A program made the position numbers and the translations under genes. From NCBI RefSeq assembly GCF_000003815.2, contig NC_049993.1, positions 9,277,182 through 9,341,181 of the forward strand: a stretch of DNA of 64,000 nt. The letters are read 5' to 3'. Source of the DNA: Branchiostoma floridae (taxonomy: Eukaryota > Chordata > Leptocardii > Amphioxiformes > Branchiostomatidae). The notes below the pieces were generated by a model, which saw nothing but the letters and a program-made list of their open reading frames with translations, had not been told where the DNA came from and made no database searches. Shown piece after piece: positions 47,063 through 59,100 of this stretch. Within the stretch, counting starts at the first letter, position 1. The number at the start of each line of letters is the position of its first letter.

Positions 47063-47064
47063 AG

Positions 47065-47970
47065 CGTGCATCTGCCTACTCCTGTATGATGTCATCAACT
47101 GTTATTTTCTGGTGCCCTATTCGTGAGGGTCACAAAAAATCATCAGCTTCTACTTAAACGACCATATTTCAACATTTGACCACGTTTCAACGTATGACCA
47201 CTTATATAAACATTGCAAAGCACCTCTTAATAAGAATGAACGCTGATCCGTATGGGTTTGCATTTGGAGGTAATCCTAAACAATAACGTGCTGATTGCTG
47301 TACATTCTTGTCTGATAGATATTGCTATTTGCGAAACAATTCTTTTACTTGCATATATCAAATATCAACACACTCCCGAGTTTGAAGATGGCGTCTAACT
47401 GAAATCCCTCCTAAATATTGTATTATACACGATAAACCACATAAATATTAGCATCTTGCTCTATGACACTTCTTACTACTCGATCCCCATTGCCTCTGAT
47501 AACCAATCCAGTTATGCACACGACAGCTGTTATATTTTGATGGGTGGATTTTATAGTACATACATCATTCCTGTATCATATCATCGCCATAGAGGGTCAA
47601 CCTTGACCCCAATCTGACACATTGGGTCCTGATTTGACGATGGAATCTGTGTAGAACCTTACCCGTTGTCAGGGCGGCACGAGCAACTATTTAGCAAACC
47701 TGTATAAGACCTTGTCATGGCCAATTGGAAATCCACTAGACATAATGATGGATGTGATACTGATGAGGCTTTGGGGCTATGTCAGCGATCGCATCTTCTC
47801 AAGTAGAAACAACAGTTCCATGGTTCCATGCATGTACTTTTTTTATTTCATAGTTACTACGTAACGGCACGAAGGTTACTTCACGGTGTGACTCGAAGAC
47901 AATTGTATGGTTACGGGTTATAATGCAACTGTAGCAGCATGTATTCTCATCAATTCAGAAGCTTCATATA
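47065..47970. other. No recognised gene
   Basis: Nothing supported. Confidence 0.45.
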
Positions 47971-47974
47971 ATTG

Positions 47975-48031
47975 AGACCAGCTCAATTGCTCACTAATGA
48001 AGTCCTCATTAGTGAGCAATTGAGCTGGTCT
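47975..48031. repeat. Perfect 26-bp-arm hairpin, 5-base loop
   Basis: AGACCAGCTCAATTGCTCAC... is followed after AGTCC by its exact inverse. Confidence 0.9.
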
Positions 48032-48034
48032 AAT

Positions 48035-48695
48035 AGGATAAGCAATTCACATCAACATCAATGTACAATATCCAAGTTTTCTTTCTCTGTTTTGATTGTG
48101 GACTCTGCATTCCTTCCCTTACCGCAATGGCACCCATTCACGCCCACATGCATTGTACTTTTATGCAATGTTTTTTCTTATAATGTGTAATCCGATATAC
48201 ATGACCCCAGCGGCCAACACTGTGTAGGGTCTGCGCAGAGATACGGCTGGCATTCCGAGCATTCACAACCGGTTAGTTTGATTTCCCGCCATTGCTCCAG
48301 CATTATCGAGTAGATTCATGAAGAAAACAGTTGATGGAACCGACGTGTTTAGGAGGTGATTTGCAAAGTCAAAGACGATCTGGAAGCTACCTTATTTCAC
48401 TGTAGTCTCGTCATTACGGGCTGCGTATAGTACCTCACTCACGGGATTAAGTCAAGTCGGCTTCCTCAAACGTTTCTGACTTTTATGAGGAAAGATCTAG
48501 GAATAACACTTGACAGCATTGCACAATTATGATACGTTAAAAAGCAGTTACTCGAGCAAATGGACATGCATGATTTTGGAATTTTGATGATTGTGCAAAG
48601 AAGATGATGACAATAGGGGATAAAAACTGCTCTTCAACCAGCCTTCCTCAGTGTCACGGATAGTGGATGCTGTCTAAAACGTCAGCTGACCTTTC
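48035..48695. other. No recognised gene
   Basis: Nothing supported. Confidence 0.45.
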
Positions 48696-48755
48696 AAAAT
48701 CATTTCCAGTTGCTTGAGTAACTGCTTTTAGGCGTATCTTATTACCTGTATGTAT
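48696..48755. mobile_element. Solo end of the 20.0-kb foldback family
   Basis: CCAGTTGCTTGAGTAACTGC and CGTATCTTATTACCTG match the right arm of the foldback insertion at 20028-20149 and its extended left end (CAGGTAATAAGATACACC). Confidence 0.5.
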
Positions 48756-48759
48756 CACC

Positions 48760-50131
48760 ATCATGGACACACTTATAATAGAAATATTGCCAATATCTCC
48801 ATTGCCAAGTTTCTTTACATCCATAAAAAACAATTAGCAGGGACGACTTTCATTGAATTATGCACTGTGACAATATATCAATGATTGATATTCGTAGTTA
48901 TTTTTCCAACTGTTACAAGTACCTAAACGGATTCCATATATAAAATAGTGTATATAGAAGTTTAGACACACGTTTTTGAAGTTCAACATACTTTCGCTAG
49001 AAGGCATGATACAGCTGCAGCAGGCTATGAACGTTCACAGTTGAAGAATGGTCGATCTACATTTTGTTACCACGACATCGTACGAATTTGATGTAGTCAG
49101 GTTTCCAAGCATACTGTGTTACAGTTAACCACTGACAAGATTTCGATACAGCCTTTTCAGTACTAGGGCAACTGAATACAACACATGCATGAATATCACA
49201 GGAACGCCGTCATATTGGTCGTACGATGATCATGCGACGATTTGACATATATATTGTGGCAGGCCTCCACTTGGACTGTGTGGTCTGTGTAGAACTTACT
49301 GATTTCTCGTACTTGGCAATGTACGGAGACAAGACCTCAGTAATATTGCAGCCCCAGAATGATGGTTTAAGATACAGATATAAGATTTATAGGATAAGTA
49401 CACAACAAGGAGGTTTTTTTAACTTCATTGATAACCTCCTAGGCACTTCCCGAAGGAGAACAAACTTAAAGCAAAAGCGTTTCTCTACATACAAAAACAC
49501 CATCAAAGTCCGAGGAGATGTTTCTTTATGCCAATACTCCCCTCCCCACAGACATCACCTATCACACCAAAACAAACCTGTGTTGTTGCTTGTCCAACCA
49601 GTCCCATTGTTTACTGTGCCGCACACGTCTGTAAGCTTAAGGTCAGCCTCTTGCCAAAGGGTTAATATGGCGGCCATAATCGTTGTTTTGAAGCATATTC
49701 GTTCATTCATCATTCATTCGTTCATTCATGTTAGACATGAAGTACTAATGTAAACTAGGTTGTTGGTAGGCTCAAAAGACGTTTGACAGTGAATATAGCT
49801 GTCTGGCAACAGATTGTCCCGTCTTCGTCTTTGTTATTTGACTGCGCCTCAGGGCAGACGTAGTGATCTCTCCAGAACGATTAGTGGTGATAAAGCAAAG
49901 CAAAGCGTAGGGATATTTTACTACAATTGAACTGCGTATCATATCTATTCTAAAGCAGATCTACGGGGGGGGGGGGGGGGCAAGAATATTAGAGCTATAA
50001 ATTGCACTGTCAATCCCTAAAACATAAATTTAAGCCTTTCTGATGTCCTCTGTGGCAGAGTGCTACTTTACCACGCGTATGAATACTGTTCAATATACAA
50101 TGTGATCAGGAGGAAGTAAAATTTTTAAAAG
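48760..50131. other. Upstream flank of the PAN/MAM gene
   Basis: No gene supported. It contains an (ATTC)-rich patch (49696-49735), a 16-G homopolymer (49965-49980) and AT-rich DNA. No convincing TATA or initiator could be fixed for the start at 50132. The open frame at 49226-49753 has no motif. Confidence 0.4.
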
Positions 50132-50186
50132 ATGGCTGTGAATTTGCTTTTCTGGATTTTAGTTTGTCTGTTTGGCAGTTTTGCGG
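50132..50186 (+). CDS. PAN/MAM gene, exon 1 (signal peptide)
   Basis: The ATG at 50132 (AAAGATGG context) opens an 18-codon hydrophobic stretch, [18 protein letters not shown], followed by one base. The donor is GCGG|GTAGGTTC. The phase 1 end joins the AG of exon 2 to make Glu. A second possible donor three bases on would be phase 2 and break frame. Confidence 0.8.
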
Positions 50187-53100
50187 GTAGGTTCATACGA
50201 TATATATAATTGATATGTGTGTTGCATATTTGAAACCGAATAGAAGAATGCATGACATGTGACAGAAGCTACTCTTATACTGTATGTATAAATTTAGGTA
50301 CCTGATGCATTAAGATTTTATATCAAATTTTGTACTTGACGAAGTATACATGTGTGAATTCAGAATCAAACGCGAAATAAAACGTAGATCCATCATCGAC
50401 GTAACATCTGTGATCAAGTCATTTGTCATCCTTTTTTTTGCAGTTTTGCGAGGTGGTGTTTATATTTGTCTTCTTATCTAAGTTTGTTTGACAGACTATC
50501 TCACATCCAACATGTTTTACATATAGTTTAGTTTTATGAACAAGGCTTACCTTATGTAGAAGGGCAGGTTACAATTGTGGAAGGGCATGATATCAAGGTC
50601 TACATGTTGCTATATTTTCAATGATATGGTATCAATCTGATTCGTACTAAAAGACTATGCATCTCAATCTGTATTTCAGAGGCAAACACGTCGCTGTCCT
50701 GGTTTGACTTTTACGACGAAAAAGCGCTTAACGGCCACAACGACGAGCGTATCGCATACATTAGCGTGGAGGAGTGCGCCAGACGGTGTTTAGTGGGAAC
50801 CTCTACTGTTCCGTCTGGATCGTGTCGGTCGTTTGATTATGACAAAGGATTCGAAGGAGGTCGCTGTATCCTAAGTAGATCAAACAAGGACACACCCGGA
50901 GCAGTATTGTCTGATAGTAACCCACCGTCACGATTTGACTACTACCACAGAAGAGGTACTACATTCCTTTTCTAGCCATGAACTATCTGAGTGTTAGAAC
51001 ATGGCCACTACCCCTCAGCCAATGGGAGCCCTTCAATTACTGTGATTATAACCACATAGTGCAGAAAAAGTGTTGTACTATCCAAAAAGTGTGGGATTAT
51101 GTAAAATTTGCATAAGATAATACCACACTTTTTGGATAGTACCACACTTTTTGGATAATCCAACACTTTTTCTGCACCACTGGTCGGATCACACACTGTG
51201 CTAATTGCCAAGGGGATTAGAGAGGAGTAAGACACAAAGACTCAATGTCATAAAAGTAACCAACAGTTTAATGCTTTCCATAGCTATAACAAAGAACCAG
51301 GTCTTCAGAAAATGACAAGGTTACTGCCGTCAAACTATACAAAACAGTTTGATTCTTTCTACCGAAACAGTACCCAACAGTCAATGATTTCTATCACTGG
51401 AAAACACAACAAGATCTTCAGAAAATAACAAAATCTGTGCAATATTTTACAGACAGTAACAGGCTCGACCATGCCGTCAAACTTACACACAGTTTGATTA
51501 TTAAAACTGTAAACTACTGAAAACAGTGTCGCCATTCCAGAAAATAACATGGGTGCCAGGTACGTTAAACCAAGAAGGTTAAACTAAACAAAACAGTTTA
51601 ACTCTCTCTACTGGAAAACAAGCTTGATTCATGTTCTCAGTGCTGGAAACAGTGGAAAGCATAACCGAAACAATAAACCAAAACAGAGTAACTCACAGTT
51701 CATGATCAGAAATCCCAGTTCAAATATGCTTGCCATGATGATGTAACGTTAGATTTTAGTCCGTTTGGCTGAATGATGGAAAGCTGTGACAACCCGCTTG
51801 ACTCTCAAGGTCAAGATGTTCCTTATACCGGTCTGCAAAGTGGAGCCCCAGGCTAGTCGGTCAGTCCAGTCATTGAAAGTTCAAGTCAAAGCCGGTTAAA
51901 ATTCAGTTTAGCCGTACCAGATCCTTCCCCGCCTGTGGCTGGGTGTAGACTGAAGTTTCACATGGAACAGACTAGATGGAGATGGCCACCCACCGCCATG
52001 CCATAAAACACCATGAACAGATTCCATTGATCAATAAATTCTCTATCCATGAGAGCAAGGAGGTCCCCTTTTCCACCTCCTTGATGAGAGGTAACTCTAA
52101 CACACTTTGAATATAATGTGATATCCTGATTGATTCATCTTGAAAAATATCTTCGGGGTAGTGGCCATGTTCTAAAATAGATAGATGATGGGCGTGGCTT
52201 GATTATGCTATGCACGTTGGGCTGNNNNNNNNNNNNNNNNNNNNNNNNNNNNNNNNNNNNNNNNNNNNNNNNNNNNNNNNNNNNNNNNNNNNNNNNNNNN
52301 NNNNNNNNNNNNNNNNNNNNNNNNATCTATTACATCGGCATCACACAGAGGTCATAGAGATAAAGCTATGTTGGCTGTCATGCGTTTTTAGATGGGGCAG
52401 ATTGGGACTTTTTCGAGGACAAAGTGTAACATCTACGACCAAGCCATGACAATATAGGGAATACAGAAATGTCCGTATGTTATAAGAAATTTGAATATTT
52501 TTCTTTAGGAGAAAAATCATCACAAACAAAAATTGAAACAAATCTAGATAAACATTTGCTTGGAAGCACTAAGAAACTTCAATGAAGTATATCAGGTCAT
52601 GCTTTGATATGTGGTTCGTTCCTACATTGGTCTATTGGACCCTTCCAGCCGAACGCCATATCGAAGAAATGGAATCCCCTGTTGTATTTCGAATACTCGG
52701 TCAAAACAGCCCTAGTGGGACAGAAATGGTCACAGAAAAATCCTATGCCTTTTTTTGTTGAAGACTACACCGCCTGAGTGTACATGTACGCCCCCTCCTC
52801 AAACGACTGTACCCAATGGAATTTTGTAGCCTTCCACAAATAATAGATAGCATTTTTCTTTCGTCCGTTCTGAGAGGATTTCAGGGCCCAAAAAGCTAAA
52901 AAGAAGTCAGTCGGTATCCTCATCCTAATAGCGGCGGCGGCTATGTTTTTGCAACTCGCGCCGTTTTTGACCGAGGTTTTGAAATAGAACCCGAGATCGA
53001 ACAGGGGGCGGGGCTTATTGTGTTCGGCTGGAAGGGTCCATTGATTTGCATGTCGACCACGCAATGCCCTACATGCCAATTAACCTGCTTGAATGATTTG

Positions 53101-56100
53101 AGAATATCAAAGGCGAGTATCATCGCGGATATAGATTCGCACCGAGAACAGGTGGCCCCTGGGTGACCCTGGATGTATGTGCAGATATGTGCTTCCTAAC
53201 ATGTCGCCCTATGCAGTGACCAGATCATGACAAGAAAATACAATACCATAGCGCAGTACACACTGCTTAGATCTACTTTCGTCGAACCACGTGGTCAATG
53301 TGTTTCTTGCAGACAGTACCCACTTCTGTGATTTTGAGACAGACCTGTGTCAGTACACACAGGATACAACAGACGACTTTAACTGGAGACGTGACTCTGA
53401 TGGTACTGTTACGGGCGACACCGGTCCAACAGGTGACCACACCACTGGCTCAGGTGTGTGCGGAGTTTTTACATAGTAGTTGTTGTTTTTGATTATGTTT
53501 TATGTGTCCGGACAGTTTCCATTCCATGGGAAAACTTGTGGATTTAAGAATATTTTGCCACATTAAGACAAAGACAAGCTTTATTGACACGACAGAAAGT
53601 ACAGTGACTTTTGTATGGTAAAATATAAACTACAAAAAAAGTGAATACAGAATAGATTTTAAAACTCTACTGGCTAAACACTATAGGATAATAAAAAAAA
53701 CCTCCATACAATCAGGTGTGACTAAACATGAGTGTCACTATCTTTTCTAATAACAAAGCAATCTTTTATGTATTTACCTATCCTAGCATTGTGAAGGCTG
53801 TCGGATCTAAATATATCTCAAATCTACTTCTGGTAGCGAGTATCGTAAAATCTGTAGTGTTTAAATAAAGGAATGTGAATAATTTATGGTATTGCCGTCA
53901 CAATACGATTTTCAAAGGAACGATCCGTACAAAAATCATCCCGTGCACATTACAGGTTTCATGAGCCAGACATACTGACGCAGTAAGCACAGGATCGTGA
54001 GATTTAGATACTTACACAGGGCGTCTTAAGGTATCTCGGTTGGCTAAATTGGCATTTTGACCTTCCACTGTTTTCTTATCAATGAATTAAGAAAGAATGG
54101 AGCCATAAGGAATGTTGATAGATGGGCATTGAAGAATTGTAAATCTGATTTTTTGGGGCCAAATTGCTGACGTCATCATTTTATTACCTCTGATATTATT
54201 TTTTCTATGACAAAATACAGCACTTTGTTACATACCACTGTAATGAAACTTCGTTTTTCGTTGCATAATGATGGAAGCTCCAAACGTAGTGTTGCGCAAA
54301 CTGATATCTATTAACGATCTGTAGTTATTAAGAATTAATTTTTTTTAATTAGATGAAAACAAACATTATCTAAGGTCCCCTCTCACTTGACGTGGGGCAC
54401 GCTTGCGGCATTGCTGCGTTCGTTCACTGCGGCACTGTTGTGTTAATTTCGCCGATTTTGTCTTGCACTCACACTGACGTGCGGCACTGTTGCGTTTCTA
54501 AACTAAATGAACATGTTATTGACAATTGCAGCGTTGTCAATTTATGAAAAATCACTGTAAAATGATGAGAATGTCCAAAAATGAGATTTATAATGAAAAG
54601 ATTTCCCTTATGATAATGAATTATATGATACATATGCTATAAATAACCTTGAAAGACTTTTACTGTAAAGGAAATGACCCAAATGAACGGACACGAACCA
54701 TATACCAGATTTGACTCGATGTGTATGTTTTGCACCATGTAACGTTATGTGTAATTATGTAGGTTTTTATGTTTATTCACCAATTTTGCTAATTTTTTTA
54801 AATGAAAATGCTTGATATTTCGTCACTTTTTTGTATGACGCGGAGTATTTTCATTGTCGGTGGATGGCTTGCCAGCCTATTGATGTCTAAGTCTACCATA
54901 TAATTTTGTAAAAAGTGAGAAAAATATGGCCCATGGGTCCGAATGACTGCAATTTTGTATTTCATCGGCGGCAGGCTACCAGCAACGATTATCTTGTAAC
55001 GTTATAACGCAAACTCAAAAGCAAACGTTATCATCCAACATAAATAATTTCTTTTCGAATGTTGTACTTGTATCTTTTTCTCTACATCCGTAGGTTAATC
55101 GATAAACCAGTTAATTATTTTTTGTTTTCAAGTATAAGATAATGACCTACTTCCCATTAGATAAATCAAAAGATGTATTTTTGAGTCTTATCAGTATGCT
55201 CGTTCAAGAGCCATAAAAGTCCGTGTTTAGATGCTATAGATATGCCATCGACGGGGAATCAGCAAGCAGGGGAGTTTGATCAGCACCCATCGAACTTCTG
55301 ACCTTCACTTTTGGATGTTTTTGCAAATATTCATGGGAAACTCTGTGATGTTCTGGAATGACGCCAGTACCAGGGGGAGGGCGCTATCAAGACAAAGGAT
55401 TTCTCGCAACTTTGGAATTTTCTCCGCATCCTTGGACCAGAACGGTGAGGAACTTGTCGGTTCTAAATCAGAGTCAGTCAAGGAATGCCATGTAAAGGGT
55501 CGCCGAGTGACCAACAGGACCTGTTCAACGAAAAACCCAGAAACTTGATTTGTTATTGTGTTGTCTCCGTACTTCGGGTTACTACAGGTCAGAGTAATCA
55601 TGGCCCTTCAAGGCGCATTTCGTTACTCGTCCTCAGCCATTAAAGCCCTCAGTTGTTACTCAAAGTTGACTGCAACAGTGAAAAGAACTATCATTGAGTG
55701 TGGGATTAAGAAGTACTTCCATGCTAGGGGAAGCCGAGGCGGGAAGAATGTTGTTAAACCGATTCCAGTTGTGACAGGAAATCGGCACAAACCACCAAAC
55801 AGGTGCGAGCAGACCAACTTTCCCAGAGTATTGTGCAACGTTAAGAAGGTGCAAGTCAACAAAATACATCAACCTTATCACCCAACCATTTTGTTATGCA
55901 ACCCCAGGTCGCTGGTGAATAGGTTGGATGAATTTCAAACAATTCTCTTACAACACAACGTAGGGATTGCAGCGGTAACGGAGTCATGGTTTTCCCCTGA
56001 CATGCCTGAGACATGCCTATCTGTAGATGGGTATACGTTGTTCTCCAGATGCCGCCCAAACAGGCGAGGAGGAGGAGTGGCTCTCTATGTAAAGGACTCA

Positions 56101-59100
56101 ATACCAGCCAACCTGATGCAGGACATACCAGTACCACACGAGTTGGAATGCTTATGGGTCTCCATAAAACCCAGACGCTTGCCAAGAGGTCTGTCAGAAG
56201 TGGTTACATGTACAGTCTACAACCCACCAGCCTCACGACATCAAGACGAACTACTGGAGTACCTGATCACAGAAACTGACCGAATAAGAACACGACACCC
56301 AGAAGCAGGACTGGTGATCCTTGGGGATTTCAATAGACTGAACACTATTGACATCTGTAATGGTAACGGGATGACCCAGGTTGTGGACACTCCTACAAGG
56401 GGACAGGCAATACTTGACGTAATAGTCAGTGGCGGAAGATGCGGTTGTCCTTGTCCCTGGGTCTGCTTCTAGTCTAACTAGCGCGTACCGCGCCTTATAT
56501 TACATCAATTGGAGGCGGAGCTTACGCGAGCGCTGCGGGGCGTGGCCTAGCTGACGTCAGGGCGCGCCCATGGTCACGTGCTCTCACCACGTGACCCCCT
56601 GGGCCGCCCAACGTAATATCAGACTAGCTACACCAAACGCTTTCTACAAAACCCTTCAGGATGCCATTGAAAAGTACTTTCCCACCCGACGAGTGAAAAT
56701 GCACTGCACCGACAAACAATGGATATCACCAGAGCTTAAGTCACTCATCTTAAAAAGACAGGAGGCGTTCTCAGATGGAAAGCTGTGCCTGTGGAGACAA
56801 CTCAGGAACAAAGTTAACAGAGAGATAAAGAAAGCAAAGAGTGTGTACTACTTTGAACGTGTAAGAAAACTGAAAAGAGAGGATCCAGCTACATGGTACC
56901 GAGAACTGAGGACTATGTTAAACATGCAACACAAGGACGTCCTGGTCAACATTCCTGGCAATGTGACCGCCGACTCTCTCTTCATCGCCAACCACATAAA
57001 CCAACAGTTTGCTGCTGTGGCTCAAGGTCGACCTTGCCTAGACCCGACACTACTGCCAGCGTACATGCCATGCAGAGCCCCACCGCCAGAGGTCTTCCCC
57101 TGGGACGTTTACAACATTTTGAGAAAACTGAAAGTGGGGAAAGCTCCCGGTCCTGACCAACTGAGTTCCCGAGTCCTGCGAGAGTTTGCCTGTGAGTTTA
57201 GTACACCTCTCGCAGACATTCTCAACGCATCACTGAAGGAAGGGTACGTGCCACAACAGTGGAAGGACGCGATAGTAGTCCCGCTGCCAAAGTCACAGCC
57301 ACCATCAATCAGTAAACTGCGTCCGGTGTCCTTGACCTCACAGCTTGCCAAAGTTGCTGAGACTTTTGTATCTAAGTGGCTTCTACGGGACATCCGACCG
57401 TCGCTTGACCCTCAGCAATACGGAAGTCTTAAGGGGCGATCAACCGCACAGTATCTTGTCAGTTTGTTAGACTACGTGACCAAGGAATCCGACAAACTGG
57501 GAAACATTACGACCATGGTCATGACGGATTTCTCAAAAGCGTTTGACAGAATCGATCATACCGTAGCGATAAATAAGTTGTTAAAGCTTGGAGCGTCACC
57601 TTGTCTAATTCCATGGATCATTAACTTTCTCTCCAACCGACGTCAGCGAGTGCGGTACGACAGCTTACTCTCGGACTGGGAAAGTCTGTCATGTTCAGTA
57701 CCTCAAGGTACACTTCTTGGTCCGATTATATTTCTGGCCGTCTTTGAAGACGCACTGAGAGAAGCACTGGTACAAGAATGGAAGTTCGTTGATGACCTCT
57801 CTATGGCTGAGTCACGTCATCACAATGAACCTTCCATCTTACAGAGTGAGCTTGACACGTTTAGTGACTGGGCCAAACTAAACCACATGCTCCTCAATGC
57901 GGAAAAGTGTAAGGTCATGGTTTTCTGTTGGATGAAAGTGCCCCCCAGTCCACCTGTCCTCAAAATTGATGGAACACAGCTGGAAATAGTACCTGTTACT
58001 TGTCTACTTGGCGTGTGGCTTCAAGCGAACTTGAAATGGTCAGTACAAGTAGACAAAATGCTATCAAAAGCGAATGGCAGGCTGTTCATGTTAAGAAAAG
58101 TAAAACGCTTTAACCTCCCAACCGATGACCTTGTTCAAGTTTACACATCCTATGTACGTCCAGTGGTAGAGTATTGTGCTCCAGTGTGGCACCCTGGGAT
58201 GACGTCATCACAAACTGTACGTCTGGAAAGAGTCCAGAAAAGAGCACTGCGGACTATCCTCGGGGAACATTACATAGACTACGAGACTGCGCTTCTGACC
58301 ACAAACCTTCAGACACTTGAAAAAAGAAGGATTGACTTGTGCTTGAAATTCGCCAAGAAGCTCGACCCCTCATTGCTCCCGCCAAGGGCTGGCGAGATCC
58401 ACGGTAGATCCACGAGAAACTCGGACTTGTTCAAAACAGTAAGATGCAGAACCGACCGTTACAGAAACTCCCCCCTTCCATTCTTAGTAAGACTGTTAAA
58501 CAAACATAGCTAAACAATAGTAGACTTGGAATGTTCTAATCACAAATGTATGTTTCCGTCTCTTGCCTATACATCATGTATTTATATAAAGTTTTAAAGG
58601 ATACTTAGTTTTAGTGTGTATAAGTGTTATTCATCAGATAGTCTTTAACTCGATGTACTAAGGATTTGATGGAAAAAAACGTGCAATTCAGCCAATTGTC
58701 TGCCAAATGTTTTTACTGAAGTTGTGTTGTGCAACAAATAAACCATTCATTCATTCATTCATTCATTCATTTAACTCTGAATACGGATACAAGGTAAGTT
58801 TTGTGGAATTCGCAGTATTTTTACTGGCTCGAAAACCGCTGTAAAATTATTAGAAATGCATCTAAAATAGTTTTTCGGTGATAAAAGGATGTTTACTTTT
58901 GATTCTTGGTTTAAAATAGGCAAAATATATCCTTGATACTGTTTGGGGCATGGTGGCGGCACTGTGGGGGCATTGTTGGGGCACTGTTGCGGCACTGTTG
59001 CGGCATCTTGCCACTTGCGTTATTTTTAAACTTTTAAAAAAAACGTCGCGCTTGCAAGCGGCACTTCTAGGTTTGCTTGCGGCACCTCTAGGTTTGCTTG

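Larger units (their letters stand above)
55558..58772 (+). mobile_element. Non-LTR retrotransposon (CR1/Jockey-like LINE), internally broken
   Basis: It has an AP-endonuclease ORF, an 85-180 bp unrelated junction segment, and a long reverse-transcriptase ORF in another frame. A 3' tail ends in (CATT)n at 58743-58772, a common LINE-type tail. The original single ORF is split by a deletion/replacement. The 5' boundary is uncertain; open sequence continues upstream to about 55264. It sits sense to the host gene inside its intron and inside the TIR element at 54377-59184. It is probably immobile, because the C-terminal endonuclease motif is missing. Confidence 0.85.

Noticed and set aside
49226-49753. 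175-codon plus-strand open frame upstream of the PAN/MAM gene
   Set aside because: No recognisable motif, ends in an ATTC-rich simple repeat, and no splice-framed neighbour.
55305-55601. Minus-strand 98-codon frame at the LINE 5' side
   Set aside because: It is an antisense shadow of the retrotransposon region.
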